A DNA stretch of 59,087 nucleotides, from NCBI GenBank assembly GCA_947455205.1, contig CANGNF010000032.1:1-59087 (forward strand), read 5' to 3'. Under the pieces are notes generated by a model. It saw only the letters and a list, made by a program, of their open reading frames with translations, ran no database searches and was not told the DNA's origin. Below, in pieces: positions 24,198 through 33,035 of the stretch. The translations under genes and the position numbers were made by a program. Source of the stretch: Acetobacteraceae bacterium (GTDB lineage Bacteria; Pseudomonadota; Alphaproteobacteria; Acetobacterales; Acetobacteraceae). Every line of letters begins with the position of its first letter. Within the stretch, counting starts at the first letter, position 1.

Positions 24198-26081
24198 CTA
24201 CCCCCACAGCCGCCTGACCGCCGCCACCAGCCCATCCTCCACCGGCGCGGCCGCCGCCTCATTCGCGTAGTCGCCGGTGTAGAGCCGGGCGATCAACTCA
24301 CGCCGCAGCCAGGCATCGGCGATGAAGCGGCCGGCGATGCCGCCCTCGGCGCCGCGCGTCACTTCCATCGGCAGCACCAGCGGCGGCGCGGCCAGTACCA
24401 GCTCGGCCCGGTCGCCGGCCTCGGCCGGCCAGTCGCAGTCGATCCGCGCGCCGGTGACGCCCATGTCCACCACCCGGCAGCGCAGCGCGGCGCCATCCGG
24501 CAGGCGCAGCGTGGCGGTCTCGTCCAGGCGGAAGCGCTCCTCGCGGCGCGGGCGCGGCGGTTCCACGCAGGCGGCGATGGCGATGGCCAGCACCACCAGG
24601 TTCAGCAGGCTCCAGCCCAGGTACAGGCCATGCCAGGGGCCGTGGTTCCAGCCGGCCATGCGGGTCAGCGGCCCGGCCAGGGTCAGCGCTGCCAGCAGCG
24701 CGAAGGGCAGCAGCAGGCGCCACTGCACCACCACATGCGCCGTGCTGCGCGGCGCCACCATGCGGCGGCCCAGCAGCCCCAGGCCGCCCAGCAGCGTCGC
24801 CACATGGCTGAACGGCCAGGCCCAGCCGCCGCCCAGCGTGGCCATGAACACCGTTGTCGCGGCCAGGCTGGGCGCCAGGTACCAGGCCAGCTCGGCCGGG
24901 GTGGCGGCCAGGGTGTCCAGGCCGGCCCACCAGTGCAGCACCGGCGCCAGCAGCACCAGCCAGGGCAGCAGCAGGCCCAGCGTGCAGCCCAGCACCGCCT
25001 GCAACGCCACCAGCCGGTGCGGCAGCGGCAGCGGGCCACGCCCGGCGAAGCCCCAGCGCGAGACCATCTGGCGCAGGCTGCCGCGGGTCCAGCGGGCCTG
25101 GTCGGCCAGCGCCTCGGCCAGGCCTTCCGGCGCCAGGCCCTGGGCCAGGCGTTCATCCAGCAGCGCGGTGTGCCAGCCCTGGCCGGCCAGGTGCAGGCTG
25201 GTCAGGCGCTCCGGCGTTTCCGGCGCCGCGGCCATGCCGCCGGCCTGGACCAGCGCGGCCACCCGCAGCATGGCGGCGCCGCCGCAGGCATGCGCGGCGC
25301 CCCAGGCATCCAGGCTGGGCTGCATCACATTGGGCATGAAGCGCCAGGCCAGTGGCCAGCTGCGCCGGGCCAGCGGGTTGGCCTGCACCGGGTCGGGGTT
25401 GTAGGCGTGGCGCGGCAGCTGCACGGCGCCCAGCCCGGAATCATGGAACAGCGGCAGCACGCGGTGCAGCAGCCGGCGGCCGGGCACCACGTCGGCGTCC
25501 AGCAGCAGCAAGAAGTCGGGGCGCCGGCCGATCGTCAGCGCATGGTCCAGCGCGTTGCCGACCGCGCCGGCCTTGCCGCCCGCCGGCCGGTCACGCCGCA
25601 GGTACAGCGCGCCCAGATCCTCGGCCAGGCGTTCCACCCAGGGCCGGGCGCCGTCATCCAGCACCCAGACGCGCACGTCCGGGTGGCTCAGCCGAGTGGC
25701 GCCGAGGATGCTGCGCTCCAGCACCTCCGGCGGCTCCGCCGTGGTGTGCAGGAAGATGTCGGTCGGTGCCTCGCCCAGTTCCAGGTGGGCGAAGGCATCG
25801 GCCTCGGCCGAGCGGTCGCGCCGCCGCGCCAGCAGCCCCAGCAGCAGCAGGCCGGCCAGGGCGCAGGCGCTTTCCACCAGCAGGAAGCCCAGCGCCCAGG
25901 CCTGCTGCAGGGTGCCGCCGGGCGGCAGCGGCAGGCTCCAGCGCCAGGCCAGCCAGCGCAGCGCGCAGGCCACGGCGACGGCGCTGGCCAGGCCGCGCGC
26001 CAGCGGCGCCGCATTGCCGAGCAGCGCGAAGCCACTGAGCGGCAGGCCCAGCGCCAGCAGCAGCGGGCCGAACTGGTGCAT
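24198..26081 (-). CDS. BcsA-like family 2 glycosyltransferase with C-terminal PilZ domain
   Basis: A 627-aa processive GT2 membrane synthase. N-terminal transmembrane helices span about 8-90. The GT domain has DDG (142-144), DAD (195-197) and QARWTRG (328-334, the Q-x-x-RW motif). Transmembrane helices span about 355-505 and a PilZ domain about 507-620. Two active motifs deviate. The TED aspartate position appears as TPE (289-291). The PilZ signature has RREER (512-516), but DMGVTG (539-544) instead of (D/N)xSxxG. It therefore probably makes a cell-surface polysaccharide, but both catalysis and c-di-GMP binding may be altered. It is paired with an HlyD-type adaptor gene two bases upstream. 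The start MHQFGPLLLALGL was chosen because longer frames overlap that gene. Confidence 0.85.
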   Translation of the reverse strand: MHQFGPLLLALGLPLSGFALLGNAAPLARGLASAVAVACALRWLAWRWSLPLPPGGTLQQAWALGFLLVESACALAGLLLLGLLARRRDRSAEADAFAHLELGEAPTDIFLHTTAEPPEVLERSILGATRLSHPDVRVWVLDDGARPWVERLAEDLGALYLRRDRPAGGKAGAVGNALDHALTIGRRPDFLLLLDADVVPGRRLLHRVLPLFHDSGLGAVQLPRHAYNPDPVQANPLARRSWPLAWRFMPNVMQPSLDAWGAAHACGGAAMLRVAALVQAGGMAAAPETPERLTSLHLAGQGWHTALLDERLAQGLAPEGLAEALADQARWTRGSLRQMVSRWGFAGRGPLPLPHRLVALQAVLGCTLGLLLPWLVLLAPVLHWWAGLDTLAATPAELAWYLAPSLAATTVFMATLGGGWAWPFSHVATLLGGLGLLGRRMVAPRSTAHVVVQWRLLLPFALLAALTLAGPLTRMAGWNHGPWHGLYLGWSLLNLVVLAIAIAACVEPPRPRREERFRLDETATLRLPDGAALRCRVVDMGVTGARIDCDWPAEAGDRAELVLAAPPLVLPMEVTRGAEGGIAGRFIADAWLRRELIARLYTGDYANEAAAAPVEDGLVAAVRRLWG

Positions 26082-26083
26082 GG

Positions 26084-27199
26084 CTAGCGCGCCACCAGCC
26101 GGCGGCCGGGCGTGCCGGCCTCTCCGGTGGGCAGCAGCAGGCGGGCGCCGCGGCCGACCGGGCAATCCGCGCCCGCGCCGGCGGCGGGCGGGGTCAGCGC
26201 CACCCGCACCAGGGCGCCACCTTGGGCCAGGCGCCCCGGCAGGGCCGCCAGGTTGCGGCCGCCGGCCACCGAGCCCTCGCCCAGCACCGCCTGCACCCGG
26301 CCGCTGCGTTCATGGCCTTCGCCGGCCAGGCGGAAGCGGGCGATGCCGCCGACCTGGACCTCCGCCGCGCGGTCCTGCGGCACCACCGCCAGCACGAAGG
26401 CGTTGGCGCAATCCATCACCTCCGCCACCGTGTCGCCGGCGGCAATCCGCTCGCCATCCTGCGCCAGCAGGCGCCAGACCAGGCCGGCGCTGGGGCTGGA
26501 GAGTTCCGCCAGCGCCTGCTGCCCGGCATGGCGGCGGCCGGCCTCCAGCCGGGCCTCGGCCAGGGCCAGCCCGGCGCGCAGCGTGCCGACCTCGCGCTCC
26601 TGCTCGGCCAGGCGCAGCGCCAGCTCGTCCGGCCGGGGCTCCGCCGCCCCGGTGCTGCGTGGCGGGCGCGGGCGGGCGGCCTCGGCCGGCTCCCGGCCCG
26701 GGGGGCCGATGCGGTCGGCCAGGATGGCGCGGAAGGCGTCGCGCGCGGCCTCGGCATTGGCCAGCTCGGCGCGGGCGTGGTCGTGGGTGGCGCGCAATTC
26801 GGCCAGCGGGCGGGGGTCGGCGCGGTCATCCTCCACCACCGCCACCAGGGTGCCGGCGGTGATCGCCTCGCCGGGGGAATGGCGCAGGCCGCCGACCTGG
26901 CCGGCGATGGGGCTGCGCAGGCTGATGGTATAGGCCGAGACCACGGCGGTGTCGGTGGTCAGGGCGAAGGGGTCGTCCAGCATGGCGTAGAGCCCGGCGC
27001 CGAGCAGGCCGAGGCCGAGCACCATGCGCCAGGGCCGCCGCGCCGGGGCGCCGGGCGGCTGCTGCAGCACGCGGCGCAGCCGGCCGGGCAGGCCAGCGGT
27101 GGTGCCGCCGGGCATGGCGCGGGCCATGGCGCGGGCGCCGTTCCGCGTCCCTGGGCCCGGCGCGATGCCGCCCCCGCGCGCGCCAACCGGTTCGACCAT
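26084..27199 (-). CDS. HlyD-family periplasmic adaptor (membrane fusion) protein
   Basis: A 371-aa membrane fusion protein. A basic cytoplasmic N-terminus precedes one transmembrane helix (RMVLGLGLLGAGLYAML). The first half of the lipoyl/barrel-sandwich domain follows (VVSAYTISLRSPIAGQVGGLRHSPGEAITAGTLVAVV), then a coiled-coil hairpin (DPRPLAELRATHDHARAELANAEAARDAF to LEAGRRHAG), the second half (LSSPSAGLVWRLLAQDGERIAAGDTVAEVMD) and a beta-barrel. It is probably the export partner of the PilZ glycosyltransferase, recalling the Alg8/Alg44 pair of alginate secretion. ATG 27199 is my choice. Internal ATGs 24 to 30 codons downstream are possible. Confidence 0.85.
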   Translation of the reverse strand: MVEPVGARGGGIAPGPGTRNGARAMARAMPGGTTAGLPGRLRRVLQQPPGAPARRPWRMVLGLGLLGAGLYAMLDDPFALTTDTAVVSAYTISLRSPIAGQVGGLRHSPGEAITAGTLVAVVEDDRADPRPLAELRATHDHARAELANAEAARDAFRAILADRIGPPGREPAEAARPRPPRSTGAAEPRPDELALRLAEQEREVGTLRAGLALAEARLEAGRRHAGQQALAELSSPSAGLVWRLLAQDGERIAAGDTVAEVMDCANAFVLAVVPQDRAAEVQVGGIARFRLAGEGHERSGRVQAVLGEGSVAGGRNLAALPGRLAQGGALVRVALTPPAAGAGADCPVGRGARLLLPTGEAGTPGRRLVAR

Positions 27200-27359
27200 G
27201 CAGAAACCCCACCCGACAATCCCGGGTGATGTTGCGGGCGGAACGCTTAACCCGCGGTGTAGCCAGGGGTGCCGGGCCGGCATTCGCGATGCCGCCCGGC
27301 CGCAACGATGCGTGTCAAGCGGTTGCGGCCGCACCCGGCGCCGGACCATGTTGCCCGGC

Positions 27360-28094
27360 ATGAGCCTGACCGACCCCACCGCCGCGCCGGAACTCGTCTG
27401 CCTGCCCGGCGCCCTGGCGGGCGAGGCGCCGGGCCAGGCGCGGGTGTGCTGGCGGCACAGCGCGCGGGCGCGGCGGGTCAGCCTGCGGATCGACGCGCGC
27501 TCGGCCTCGGTGGTGGTGACGCTGCCGCCGCGCGCCGGGCGGCGGCAGGGCATGGCGCTGCTTTCCGTGCATGCCGCCTGGGTGGCGGAACGCCTGGCCG
27601 CGCTGGCGCCGCATCTGCCGCTGGTGCCGGGGGCCGCGGTGCCGCTGGGCGGCGCGCCGCATTTGCTGCGTCACCTGCCGGACGCCGCCGGCCCGGCCTG
27701 GCTGGAGCCGGGCGCGATCGTGCTGGGCGGCGCCGAGGCGACGGTGGCCCGCCGCACCGGGGAGTTCCTGAAGGCCGAGGCGCGGCGCCGGATCAGCGTG
27801 CTGGCGCGCGGCCATGCGGTGCAGCTGGGGGTGAAGCTGCGCGGCATCCGCCTGAAGGACACCCGCAGCCGCTGGGGCAGCTGCGCGCCGGACGGCACGC
27901 TGGCGTTCAGCTGGCGCCTGGTGATGGCGCCCGACTGGGTGCTGGACTACGTGGTGGCGCATGAGGTCGCGCATCTGCGCGAGCTGAACCATTCCGAGCG
28001 GTTCTGGGCGCTGGTGGCGGGGCTGACGCCGCACCGCGACGCCGCCGTGGCCTGGCTGAAGGCGCATGGGCCGGGGCTGCTGCGCGTCGGGTGA
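27360..28094 (+). CDS. YgjP-like (SprT/DUF45) zinc metallopeptidase domain protein
   Basis: A 244-aa protein of the DUF45/YgjP family. Signature segments are RRVSLRIDARSASVVVTLPP, the LGVKLRGIRLKDTRSRWGSC motif, LAFSWRLVMAPDWVLDYVVAHEVAHL with the HEVAH zinc motif, and ELNHSERFW, whose His is the third ligand. The family is predicted to be a cytoplasmic metallopeptidase, physiological role unknown. The start could be ATG 27348 or 27360. It is divergent from the HlyD gene, with a 160-bp region between them in which I see no further gene. The stop region is followed by short repeats. Confidence 0.86.
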   Translation: MSLTDPTAAPELVCLPGALAGEAPGQARVCWRHSARARRVSLRIDARSASVVVTLPPRAGRRQGMALLSVHAAWVAERLAALAPHLPLVPGAAVPLGGAPHLLRHLPDAAGPAWLEPGAIVLGGAEATVARRTGEFLKAEARRRISVLARGHAVQLGVKLRGIRLKDTRSRWGSCAPDGTLAFSWRLVMAPDWVLDYVVAHEVAHLRELNHSERFWALVAGLTPHRDAAVAWLKAHGPGLLRVG

Positions 28095-28165
28095 CCTGGG
28101 CGGCCTCGGCTGCCGGCTGACGCGGGAAGCCTCAGCTGTCGCGCGTCGGCTGACGCGCCGGCGGC
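28085..28165. repeat. Degenerate tandem repeat around the YgjP-like stop codon
   Basis: The gene end GCGCGTCGGGTGA recurs as GCTGCCGGCTGACGCG and GCGCGTCGGCTGACGCG within the next 75 bp. Each unit carries an in-context TGA. This is the same behaviour as seen after three other genes in the window. Confidence 0.5.
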
Positions 28166-28357
28166 TCAGCCGCGGGTGGTTGCCATCAGCAGCATGAACA
28201 GCAGCAGCGTCAGGCCCTGCAGCAGCACGCGGTAGCGCATCATGCGGTTGCTGCGGCCGGCGCCGCCTTCGCGGCCCACGCCCAGCACGCCGGCGAACAT
28301 GGTGCCGAAGGTGGCCAGCAGGGAAATCACCAGCAGCACGGTGAGAACTGTCTTCAT
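28166..28357 (-). CDS. HIG1-domain / twin-transmembrane small protein
   Basis: A 63-aa protein with two transmembrane helices (residues about 3-25 and 44-60), joined by a polar loop containing the HIG1_N-like segment SNRMMRYRVLLQGLTLLLF. Alphaproteobacterial homologues are annotated as twin-transmembrane or hypoxia-induced-gene (HIG1) proteins and may associate with respiratory complexes. The order VLLVISLLATFGTMFAGV-loop-RVLLQG fits well. It is monocistronic, opposite in direction to both neighbours, with the divergent MscS gene 167 bp away. Confidence 0.8.
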   Translation of the reverse strand: MKTVLTVLLVISLLATFGTMFAGVLGVGREGGAGRSNRMMRYRVLLQGLTLLLFMLLMATTRG

Positions 28358-28524
28358 CGGTCCGATCTGGGCTGTCTCGGCGGTTCGGCAAGGCGGGCGG
28401 CGCCATGCCCGCTTGCCGGCGCAGCCTGGGCCGGGGCGGCGCGCGGCGCAAGCCGGGGTGGTGGCGGGTCCGCCATGCCGTTCGCGCTTGACCCCGGCGC
28501 GGCGATGCCGTTCCTCACCTTCCC

Positions 28525-30882
28525 ATGAGGTTGCTCCACATTCTACTGCTGGTGTCGGCGATGCTGCCCGGGTTGGCGCTGGCCCAGGCGCCGATTCAAG
28601 CCCCGGCTGCCGCTCCCGCGCCGCCGGCGCTGGCCGCCGCGCAGCTGGACCATCTGGCCGAGGTGCTGCGCGACCCCGCTCGCCGGGCGGACCTGCTGCG
28701 CCTGGTGGAAGCCCTGGCCGCCGCCGAGCGGGCCCTGGCCCCGGCGGCGCACCCGGCTCCCTCCCCTGCCGCTGCCGCTCCCCCTGGCCCGCCGCATGCC
28801 GCCGCGCCGGCCGCGACCACGCCCGCCCCCGCCGCCGCCACGCCGGCCAGCGCCGCCCACGCGGCCGCTTCCGAGGCGTTGTTCACCCCCACCACGCTGG
28901 GCGGCCGGCTGCTGGTGGAACTCGGCGAGCACATCGCCCATGCCGGCGACATCGCCATGGAGACGGTGCGCAGCATGGCCGACCTGCCGGCGCTGTGGGC
29001 CGGGCTGGTGGCGCTGTGGCGCGACCCGGCGCAGCAATCCCGCCTGCTGGAGGCGCTGGCCAACCTGGCTGGGCTGGGCGCGCTGGCCCTGGCGCTGGAA
29101 TTCCTGGTGGCCGGGCTGCTGCGCCGCGTGTCCCGCCGGCTGGACCGCATGGCGCCGCCCGATGGCGATGTCTGGACCTGGCTGCGCCGGGTGCCGCTGG
29201 TGGTGGCGCGGCTGGGGCTGGACCTGCTGCCGATGGTGGCCATGGGCGGCGCGGTGGTGGCCGCGCTGGGCTTCGTCCGCCCCGGCCCGGCGGCGCAGCT
29301 GGTGGTGCTGATGTCGGTCCACCTCTACATCGTCGGCCGCGCCGTGCTGGCGCTGGGGCGCATGCTGCTGTCGCCGGCCTCCTCGCACCTGCGGCTGCTG
29401 CCGGCCTCGGATGGCATGGCCGCCTGGCTGATCATCTGGCTGCGGCGCATGCTGGTGGTGGCCTTCGGCGGCTATGCCCTGGCCGAGCTTTCGGTGCTGG
29501 TGGGCATGCCGGTGGCCATGCATGGCGCGCTGGTGCGGCTGGGCCTGCTGCTGGTCACGCTGATGCTGGTGCGGATGATCCGCCAGCAGCGCGAACGCGT
29601 GACGGCGCTGCTGCGGCCGCCGCCGATGGACCTGGAGGAAGGCACCGACAGCACCCGCCGGCTGCTGCGCGGGTTGCGCGCCCGGCTGGCGGAACGCTGG
29701 CACCTGGTGGCGGTGGGCTGGCTGCTGCTGTGCTGGGCGGTGGCGGCGGTGGGGGTGGAGCGTGGCTTCGCGCACCTGCTGCGTGGCACCGCGCTGTCCC
29801 TGGCCATCATCGCCGCCGCCAAGCTGGCGGATGAAGCGATGCGCTGGCTGCTGCGCCGGGTGCAGCGCCCCGGCGCGGCGGTGGCGCGCGGCGCACCCTG
29901 GCTGGACCGGCTGGCCAAGCAATACGTGCCGCCCTTCCGCATCGGCTGGACCGTGCTGCTGCTGGCCGTCACGCTGGTGCTGCTGAGCGAGGCCTGGGGC
30001 TTCCGCACCCTGGCCTGGTTCAGCCCCGGCCACCCCGGCCACAAGCTGCTGGGCACCGCGCTGTCCATCGGCTTCACCGCGCTGCTGGGCCTGCTGGTGT
30101 GGGAGACGGCGAACAGCGCGATCGAGACCCACCTGACCAACCAGCTGCCGGAAGGCCGCCGCGCCCAGAGCGGCATGCGGCTGCGCACGCTGCTGCCGGT
30201 GCTGCGCGCCTTCCTGGCCACCGGCCTGGTCGCCTTCATCGTGTTCAACGTGCTGCAGGAACTGGGCGTCAACATCGGCCCGCTGATCGCCGGCGCCGGC
30301 GTCATCGGCCTGGCCATCGGCTTCGGCAGCCAGAAGCTGGTGCAGGATGTCATCACCGGCATCTTCCTGCTGGTGGAGGACAGCGTGGCCGTGGGCGACG
30401 TGGTCAACCTGGGCGACCGCACCGGCGTGGTGGAGCACCTGACCATCCGCAGCATCAAGCTGCGCGCGCTGGATGGCAGCATCCACTGGGTGCCGTTCAG
30501 CGCCGTCACCACGGTGACCAACATGACGCGGGACTACGGCTATGCCGTGGTGGACGTGACCGTGGGCTTCCAGGAAGACCCCGACCAGGTCATCGCCGCC
30601 ATGCGCGCCATTGCCGAGCGGATGCGCGCCGAGCCGGAATGGCGCGAGCGCATGACCGGCGAGGCCGAGGCCGCGGGGATGGAGCGGATGACCGATTCCG
30701 GCATGGTGTTCCGCGTGCGCGCCCGCACCGCGCCGGGCGAGCGCTGGATGGTGGCGCGGGAGCTGAACCGCCGCTGCCGGCTGGAGCTGGGGCTGTCGGG
30801 CATCGAGCTGCCACCACCGGCGCCGCGGCTGAACGTGGAGACGCCGCTGAACCCGGTGCAGAGCGCCAGCATCGGCATGTAG
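28525..30882 (+). CDS. Large MscS-family mechanosensitive ion channel
   Basis: A 785-aa inner-membrane channel. A cleavable signal (MRLLHILLLVSAMLPGLALA) precedes an Ala/Pro-rich periplasmic region (about 25-110). About ten hydrophobic spans run from 170 to 600. The MscS pore helix and upper vestibule lie at about 590-680: GPLIAGAGVIGLAIGFGSQKLVQDVITGIFLLVEDSVAVGDVV spans TM3 and the start of the beta domain. The C-terminal alpha/beta domain includes GYAVVDVTVGFQEDPDQV. The architecture matches the YbiO/MscM-like larger paralogues rather than the small MscS. Its role would be relief of turgor on hypo-osmotic shock. Confidence 0.9.
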   Translation: MRLLHILLLVSAMLPGLALAQAPIQAPAAAPAPPALAAAQLDHLAEVLRDPARRADLLRLVEALAAAERALAPAAHPAPSPAAAAPPGPPHAAAPAATTPAPAAATPASAAHAAASEALFTPTTLGGRLLVELGEHIAHAGDIAMETVRSMADLPALWAGLVALWRDPAQQSRLLEALANLAGLGALALALEFLVAGLLRRVSRRLDRMAPPDGDVWTWLRRVPLVVARLGLDLLPMVAMGGAVVAALGFVRPGPAAQLVVLMSVHLYIVGRAVLALGRMLLSPASSHLRLLPASDGMAAWLIIWLRRMLVVAFGGYALAELSVLVGMPVAMHGALVRLGLLLVTLMLVRMIRQQRERVTALLRPPPMDLEEGTDSTRRLLRGLRARLAERWHLVAVGWLLLCWAVAAVGVERGFAHLLRGTALSLAIIAAAKLADEAMRWLLRRVQRPGAAVARGAPWLDRLAKQYVPPFRIGWTVLLLAVTLVLLSEAWGFRTLAWFSPGHPGHKLLGTALSIGFTALLGLLVWETANSAIETHLTNQLPEGRRAQSGMRLRTLLPVLRAFLATGLVAFIVFNVLQELGVNIGPLIAGAGVIGLAIGFGSQKLVQDVITGIFLLVEDSVAVGDVVNLGDRTGVVEHLTIRSIKLRALDGSIHWVPFSAVTTVTNMTRDYGYAVVDVTVGFQEDPDQVIAAMRAIAERMRAEPEWRERMTGEAEAAGMERMTDSGMVFRVRARTAPGERWMVARELNRRCRLELGLSGIELPPPAPRLNVETPLNPVQSASIGM

Positions 30883-30985
30883 CGCCCGGCGGCGCCTGGC
30901 TTCACGCCTGCGCGAGCCGCTGCCGCCGGATTGCCTGGACCGGCAACGACATGCTTTGCTTTGCCGAAAGGTCGGGAGGCTCGGC

Positions 30986-31834
30986 ATGCGCGTGTGGTCA
31001 AGGCTGGCGCTGGGCGCCGTGCTGATGCTGGGCGGGGCGGCCGGGGCCGTGGCGCAGCCGAACCAGGCGGCGCTGGTGCAGCGCGGCGCGGCACTGGTGA
31101 ACGGCATCGCCGGCTGCGGCAACTGCCATACCGAGAAAGGCCCGACCGGCGCCGACCTGCCCGGCCGGAACCTGGCCGGTGGGCAGGTGCTGGAGGAGCC
31201 CGGCCTGTTCCGCGCCGTGGCCGCCAACATCACGCCCGACCGCGAGACCGGCATCGGCCGCTGGACCGACGCGCAGATCGCCCGCGCCATCCGCGAGGGG
31301 CTGCGGCCGGATGGCAGCCTGGTGGGGCCGCCGATGCCGATCGAGCAGTACCGCCGGATCAGCGATGCCGATTTGGCGGCGATGGTGGCGTATCTCCGCA
31401 CCGTGCCGCCGGTACGCAACCAGGTGGCGCGCAGCACCTATTCCATGCCGCTGCCGCCGGCCTATGGCCCGCCGCTCACCAGCGTGGCCGGGCCGGCCGA
31501 CAACGCCGTGGCGCGCGGCGCCTACCTGGCCGGGCCGCTGGGCCATTGCATCGAATGCCACACGCCGATGGGCCCGCGCGGGCGGGACTGGAGCCGCACC
31601 GGCGCCGGCGGGCCGCCGATCAACGGGCCCTGGGGCGCCGCCGTGCCACGCAACATCACCCCGGCGGCGCTGCATGGCTGGACCGACGCGCAGATCATGC
31701 GGGCGGTGACGCAGGGGATCTCGGCCGATGGCCGCCGGATGGGGCCGCCGATGGGCTACCCCTACTACGCGCGGATGAGCCAGGCGGAGCTGCGCGACCT
31801 GGTGGCGTATCTGCGCAGCCTGCCCAGCAACTAG
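30986..31834 (+). CDS. Dihaem cytochrome c (alcohol-dehydrogenase-type subunit family)
   Basis: A 282-aa periplasmic protein with a Sec signal (MRVWSRLALGAVLMLGGAAGAVA) and two c-type haem sites, GCGNCHT (about residue 45) and CIECHT (about residue 190). Each is followed by an NITPD-like motif (AANITPDRETGIGRW and PRNITPAALHGW) and a distal Met in VGPPMP or MGPPMGYPYY. The two halves look like an internal duplication, as in the cytochrome subunits of membrane-bound dehydrogenases. ATG 30986 has GGGAGG at 30974-30979. No dehydrogenase subunit is adjacent, so its electron donor is unknown. Confidence 0.9.
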   Translation: MRVWSRLALGAVLMLGGAAGAVAQPNQAALVQRGAALVNGIAGCGNCHTEKGPTGADLPGRNLAGGQVLEEPGLFRAVAANITPDRETGIGRWTDAQIARAIREGLRPDGSLVGPPMPIEQYRRISDADLAAMVAYLRTVPPVRNQVARSTYSMPLPPAYGPPLTSVAGPADNAVARGAYLAGPLGHCIECHTPMGPRGRDWSRTGAGGPPINGPWGAAVPRNITPAALHGWTDAQIMRAVTQGISADGRRMGPPMGYPYYARMSQAELRDLVAYLRSLPSN

Positions 31835-31840
31835 CATCGG

Positions 31841-31861
31841 GCAAGCATTCCGTGCTTGCCG
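31841..31861. terminator. Hairpin after the cytochrome gene
   Basis: A perfect 8-bp inverted repeat GGCAAGCA/TGCTTGCC with a five-base loop begins seven bases after the stop. It lacks a U-tract, but its position between convergent genes suggests a transcription end. Confidence 0.45.
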
Positions 31862-31948
31862 GCCCTCAGTCGCCGGGCGGGCCGCCTCTGCGGCCCTTGG
31901 CTACGCCGGACAACCGGCGGCTCGGCCCGCCGGGCGGGCCGGGTGTGC

Positions 31949-32251
31949 TCAGCCCAGCGCCTGCAACGCCCAGACGGTGCCGACGCCGGACAGGATGGCC
32001 AGCGCCAGCTTGCGGAACACCACCTGCACCGCCAGCGTGACCAGCGCCGCCACCCAGGTATCCGGCCCGCCGCGCGCCAGGGCCGGCGCCAGGAAGGCGA
32101 CGAAGATGCAGCCCGGCAGGTGGTTCAGCATGGCCTGCACGAAGCGCGGCGGCCTGGTGGCGCGCAGCACCGCATAGCCGCCGGCGCGGCACAGGTAGGT
32201 GGCCAGCGCCATGCCCAGGATGGCCAACAGCACGTCCCAGCGCAGGCTCAT
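31949..32251 (-). CDS. azlD: AzlD family branched-chain amino acid exporter small subunit
   Basis: A 100-aa protein with about three to four transmembrane helices, the small partner of the AzlC/AzlD (YgaZ/YgaH) amino-acid exporter. Recognisable segments are LLAILGMALATYLCRAGGYAVLR, the family motif ATRPPRFVQAMLNHLPGCIFVAFLAPAL and VTLAVQVVFRKLALAILSGVG. The ATG overlaps the azlC stop by four bases (ATGA), so the two subunits are coupled. The downstream 114-bp region to the cytochrome stop has only the hairpin and GC-rich filler. Confidence 0.87.
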   Translation of the reverse strand: MSLRWDVLLAILGMALATYLCRAGGYAVLRATRPPRFVQAMLNHLPGCIFVAFLAPALARGGPDTWVAALVTLAVQVVFRKLALAILSGVGTVWALQALG

Positions 32252-32970
32252 GCGCCGGCATCCCGCGGCGGTGCCGCGGCTTCCCGCCGCATATCCTGCC
32301 AGGCGCCCAGCCCGGCGCCGGTGAAGGCGCCGGCCAGCACCGGCCAGGGCGCGCCCAGGCCCAGCCCGCTGGCCGCCACCGCCGCCAGGCCGGAGGCGAC
32401 CCAGGGCGCCATGTCGCCCCGGCCGCGCCAGATCGGCACCAATATGGCCAGCATGGTGGCGACGGCGGCGAAGAAGATCGGGTGGCCCGGGCGCAGTTCC
32501 ACCGCGGCGCCCAGGCTGTGGCCGATGGTGACCATGGTCATCCAGTTGACCCACATGCCCATGCCGGCGCCCAGCACGAAGGCGACGTCGCGCCGGCCGG
32601 CGCGCATCTCGGCCACGAACAGCGCGAAGCCGTTGTCCACCAGCCAGGCCAGGGTGAACCACAGCCGCCAGCCACGGATGCGGTCCAGCGCCGGGGCCAG
32701 CGCCGCGCCCATCGGCGCCATGCGCAGGTTGACCACCAGGCAGGCGAGCGTCGCGGCCAGGATCGGCGCCGGGTCGGCCCAGAGCTGCAGCACCACCAGC
32801 TGGGCGGAACCGGCGAAGGTGAGGCCGGACATGACCAGCGTCTCGGCCAGGGACAGCCCCTTGCTGGCGGAGATGACGCCGATGACCAGGCCGAAGGGGC
32901 TGAGGCCGAGGGTGATGGCCAGCGCCGCGCGCAGGCCGCGCATCCAGCCGGCGCGAGAGAAGGTCTCCAT
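32248..32970 (-). CDS. azlC: AzlC family branched-chain amino acid exporter large subunit
   Basis: A 240-aa membrane protein of the AzlC/YgaZ family that exports branched-chain amino acids with AzlD. Diagnostic segments near the N-terminus are RAALAITLGLSPFGLVIGVISASKGLSLAETLVMSGLTFAGSAQLVVLQL and VVNLRMAPMGAALAP. About five to six transmembrane helices and a polar C-terminal tail follow. ATG 32970 lies within 70 bp of the divergent SDR gene, so their promoters overlap. Expression is probably linked to its own adjacent promoter rather than to neighbouring operons. Confidence 0.88.
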   Translation of the reverse strand: METFSRAGWMRGLRAALAITLGLSPFGLVIGVISASKGLSLAETLVMSGLTFAGSAQLVVLQLWADPAPILAATLACLVVNLRMAPMGAALAPALDRIRGWRLWFTLAWLVDNGFALFVAEMRAGRRDVAFVLGAGMGMWVNWMTMVTIGHSLGAAVELRPGHPIFFAAVATMLAILVPIWRGRGDMAPWVASGLAAVAASGLGLGAPWPVLAGAFTGAGLGAWQDMRREAAAPPRDAGA

Positions 32971-32981
32971 GGCCGGCAGGA

Positions 32982-33010
32982 TTAGCAGAGCGCGGCGCGA
33001 GGGGTAGTAT
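32982..33010 (+). promoter_or_regulatory. Predicted promoter of the SDR gene, TTAGCA-N17-TAGTAT
   Basis: A -35 TTAGCA (32982-32987) and a -10 TAGTAT (33005-33010), spacer 17 bp, identical in its -10 to the tatA promoter. Transcription would begin near 33017, which favours the SDR start at 33036 over 33021. Confidence 0.4.
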
Positions 33011-33035
33011 GGGGAAACGCATGGGAGAGACGCGG

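Noticed and set aside
24189..26087. Plus-strand open frame opposite the glycosyltransferase gene
   Set aside because: Gln/Arg/Ala-rich shadow frame. The minus frame has all the GT2 motifs, transmembrane helices and a PilZ domain.
28543..31437. Very long open frame on the minus strand, 964 codons, opposite the MscS and cytochrome genes
   Set aside because: Extremely high GC removes stop codons in all frames. The plus-strand proteins have clear MscS and cytochrome motifs, while the minus frame is low-complexity and matches nothing.
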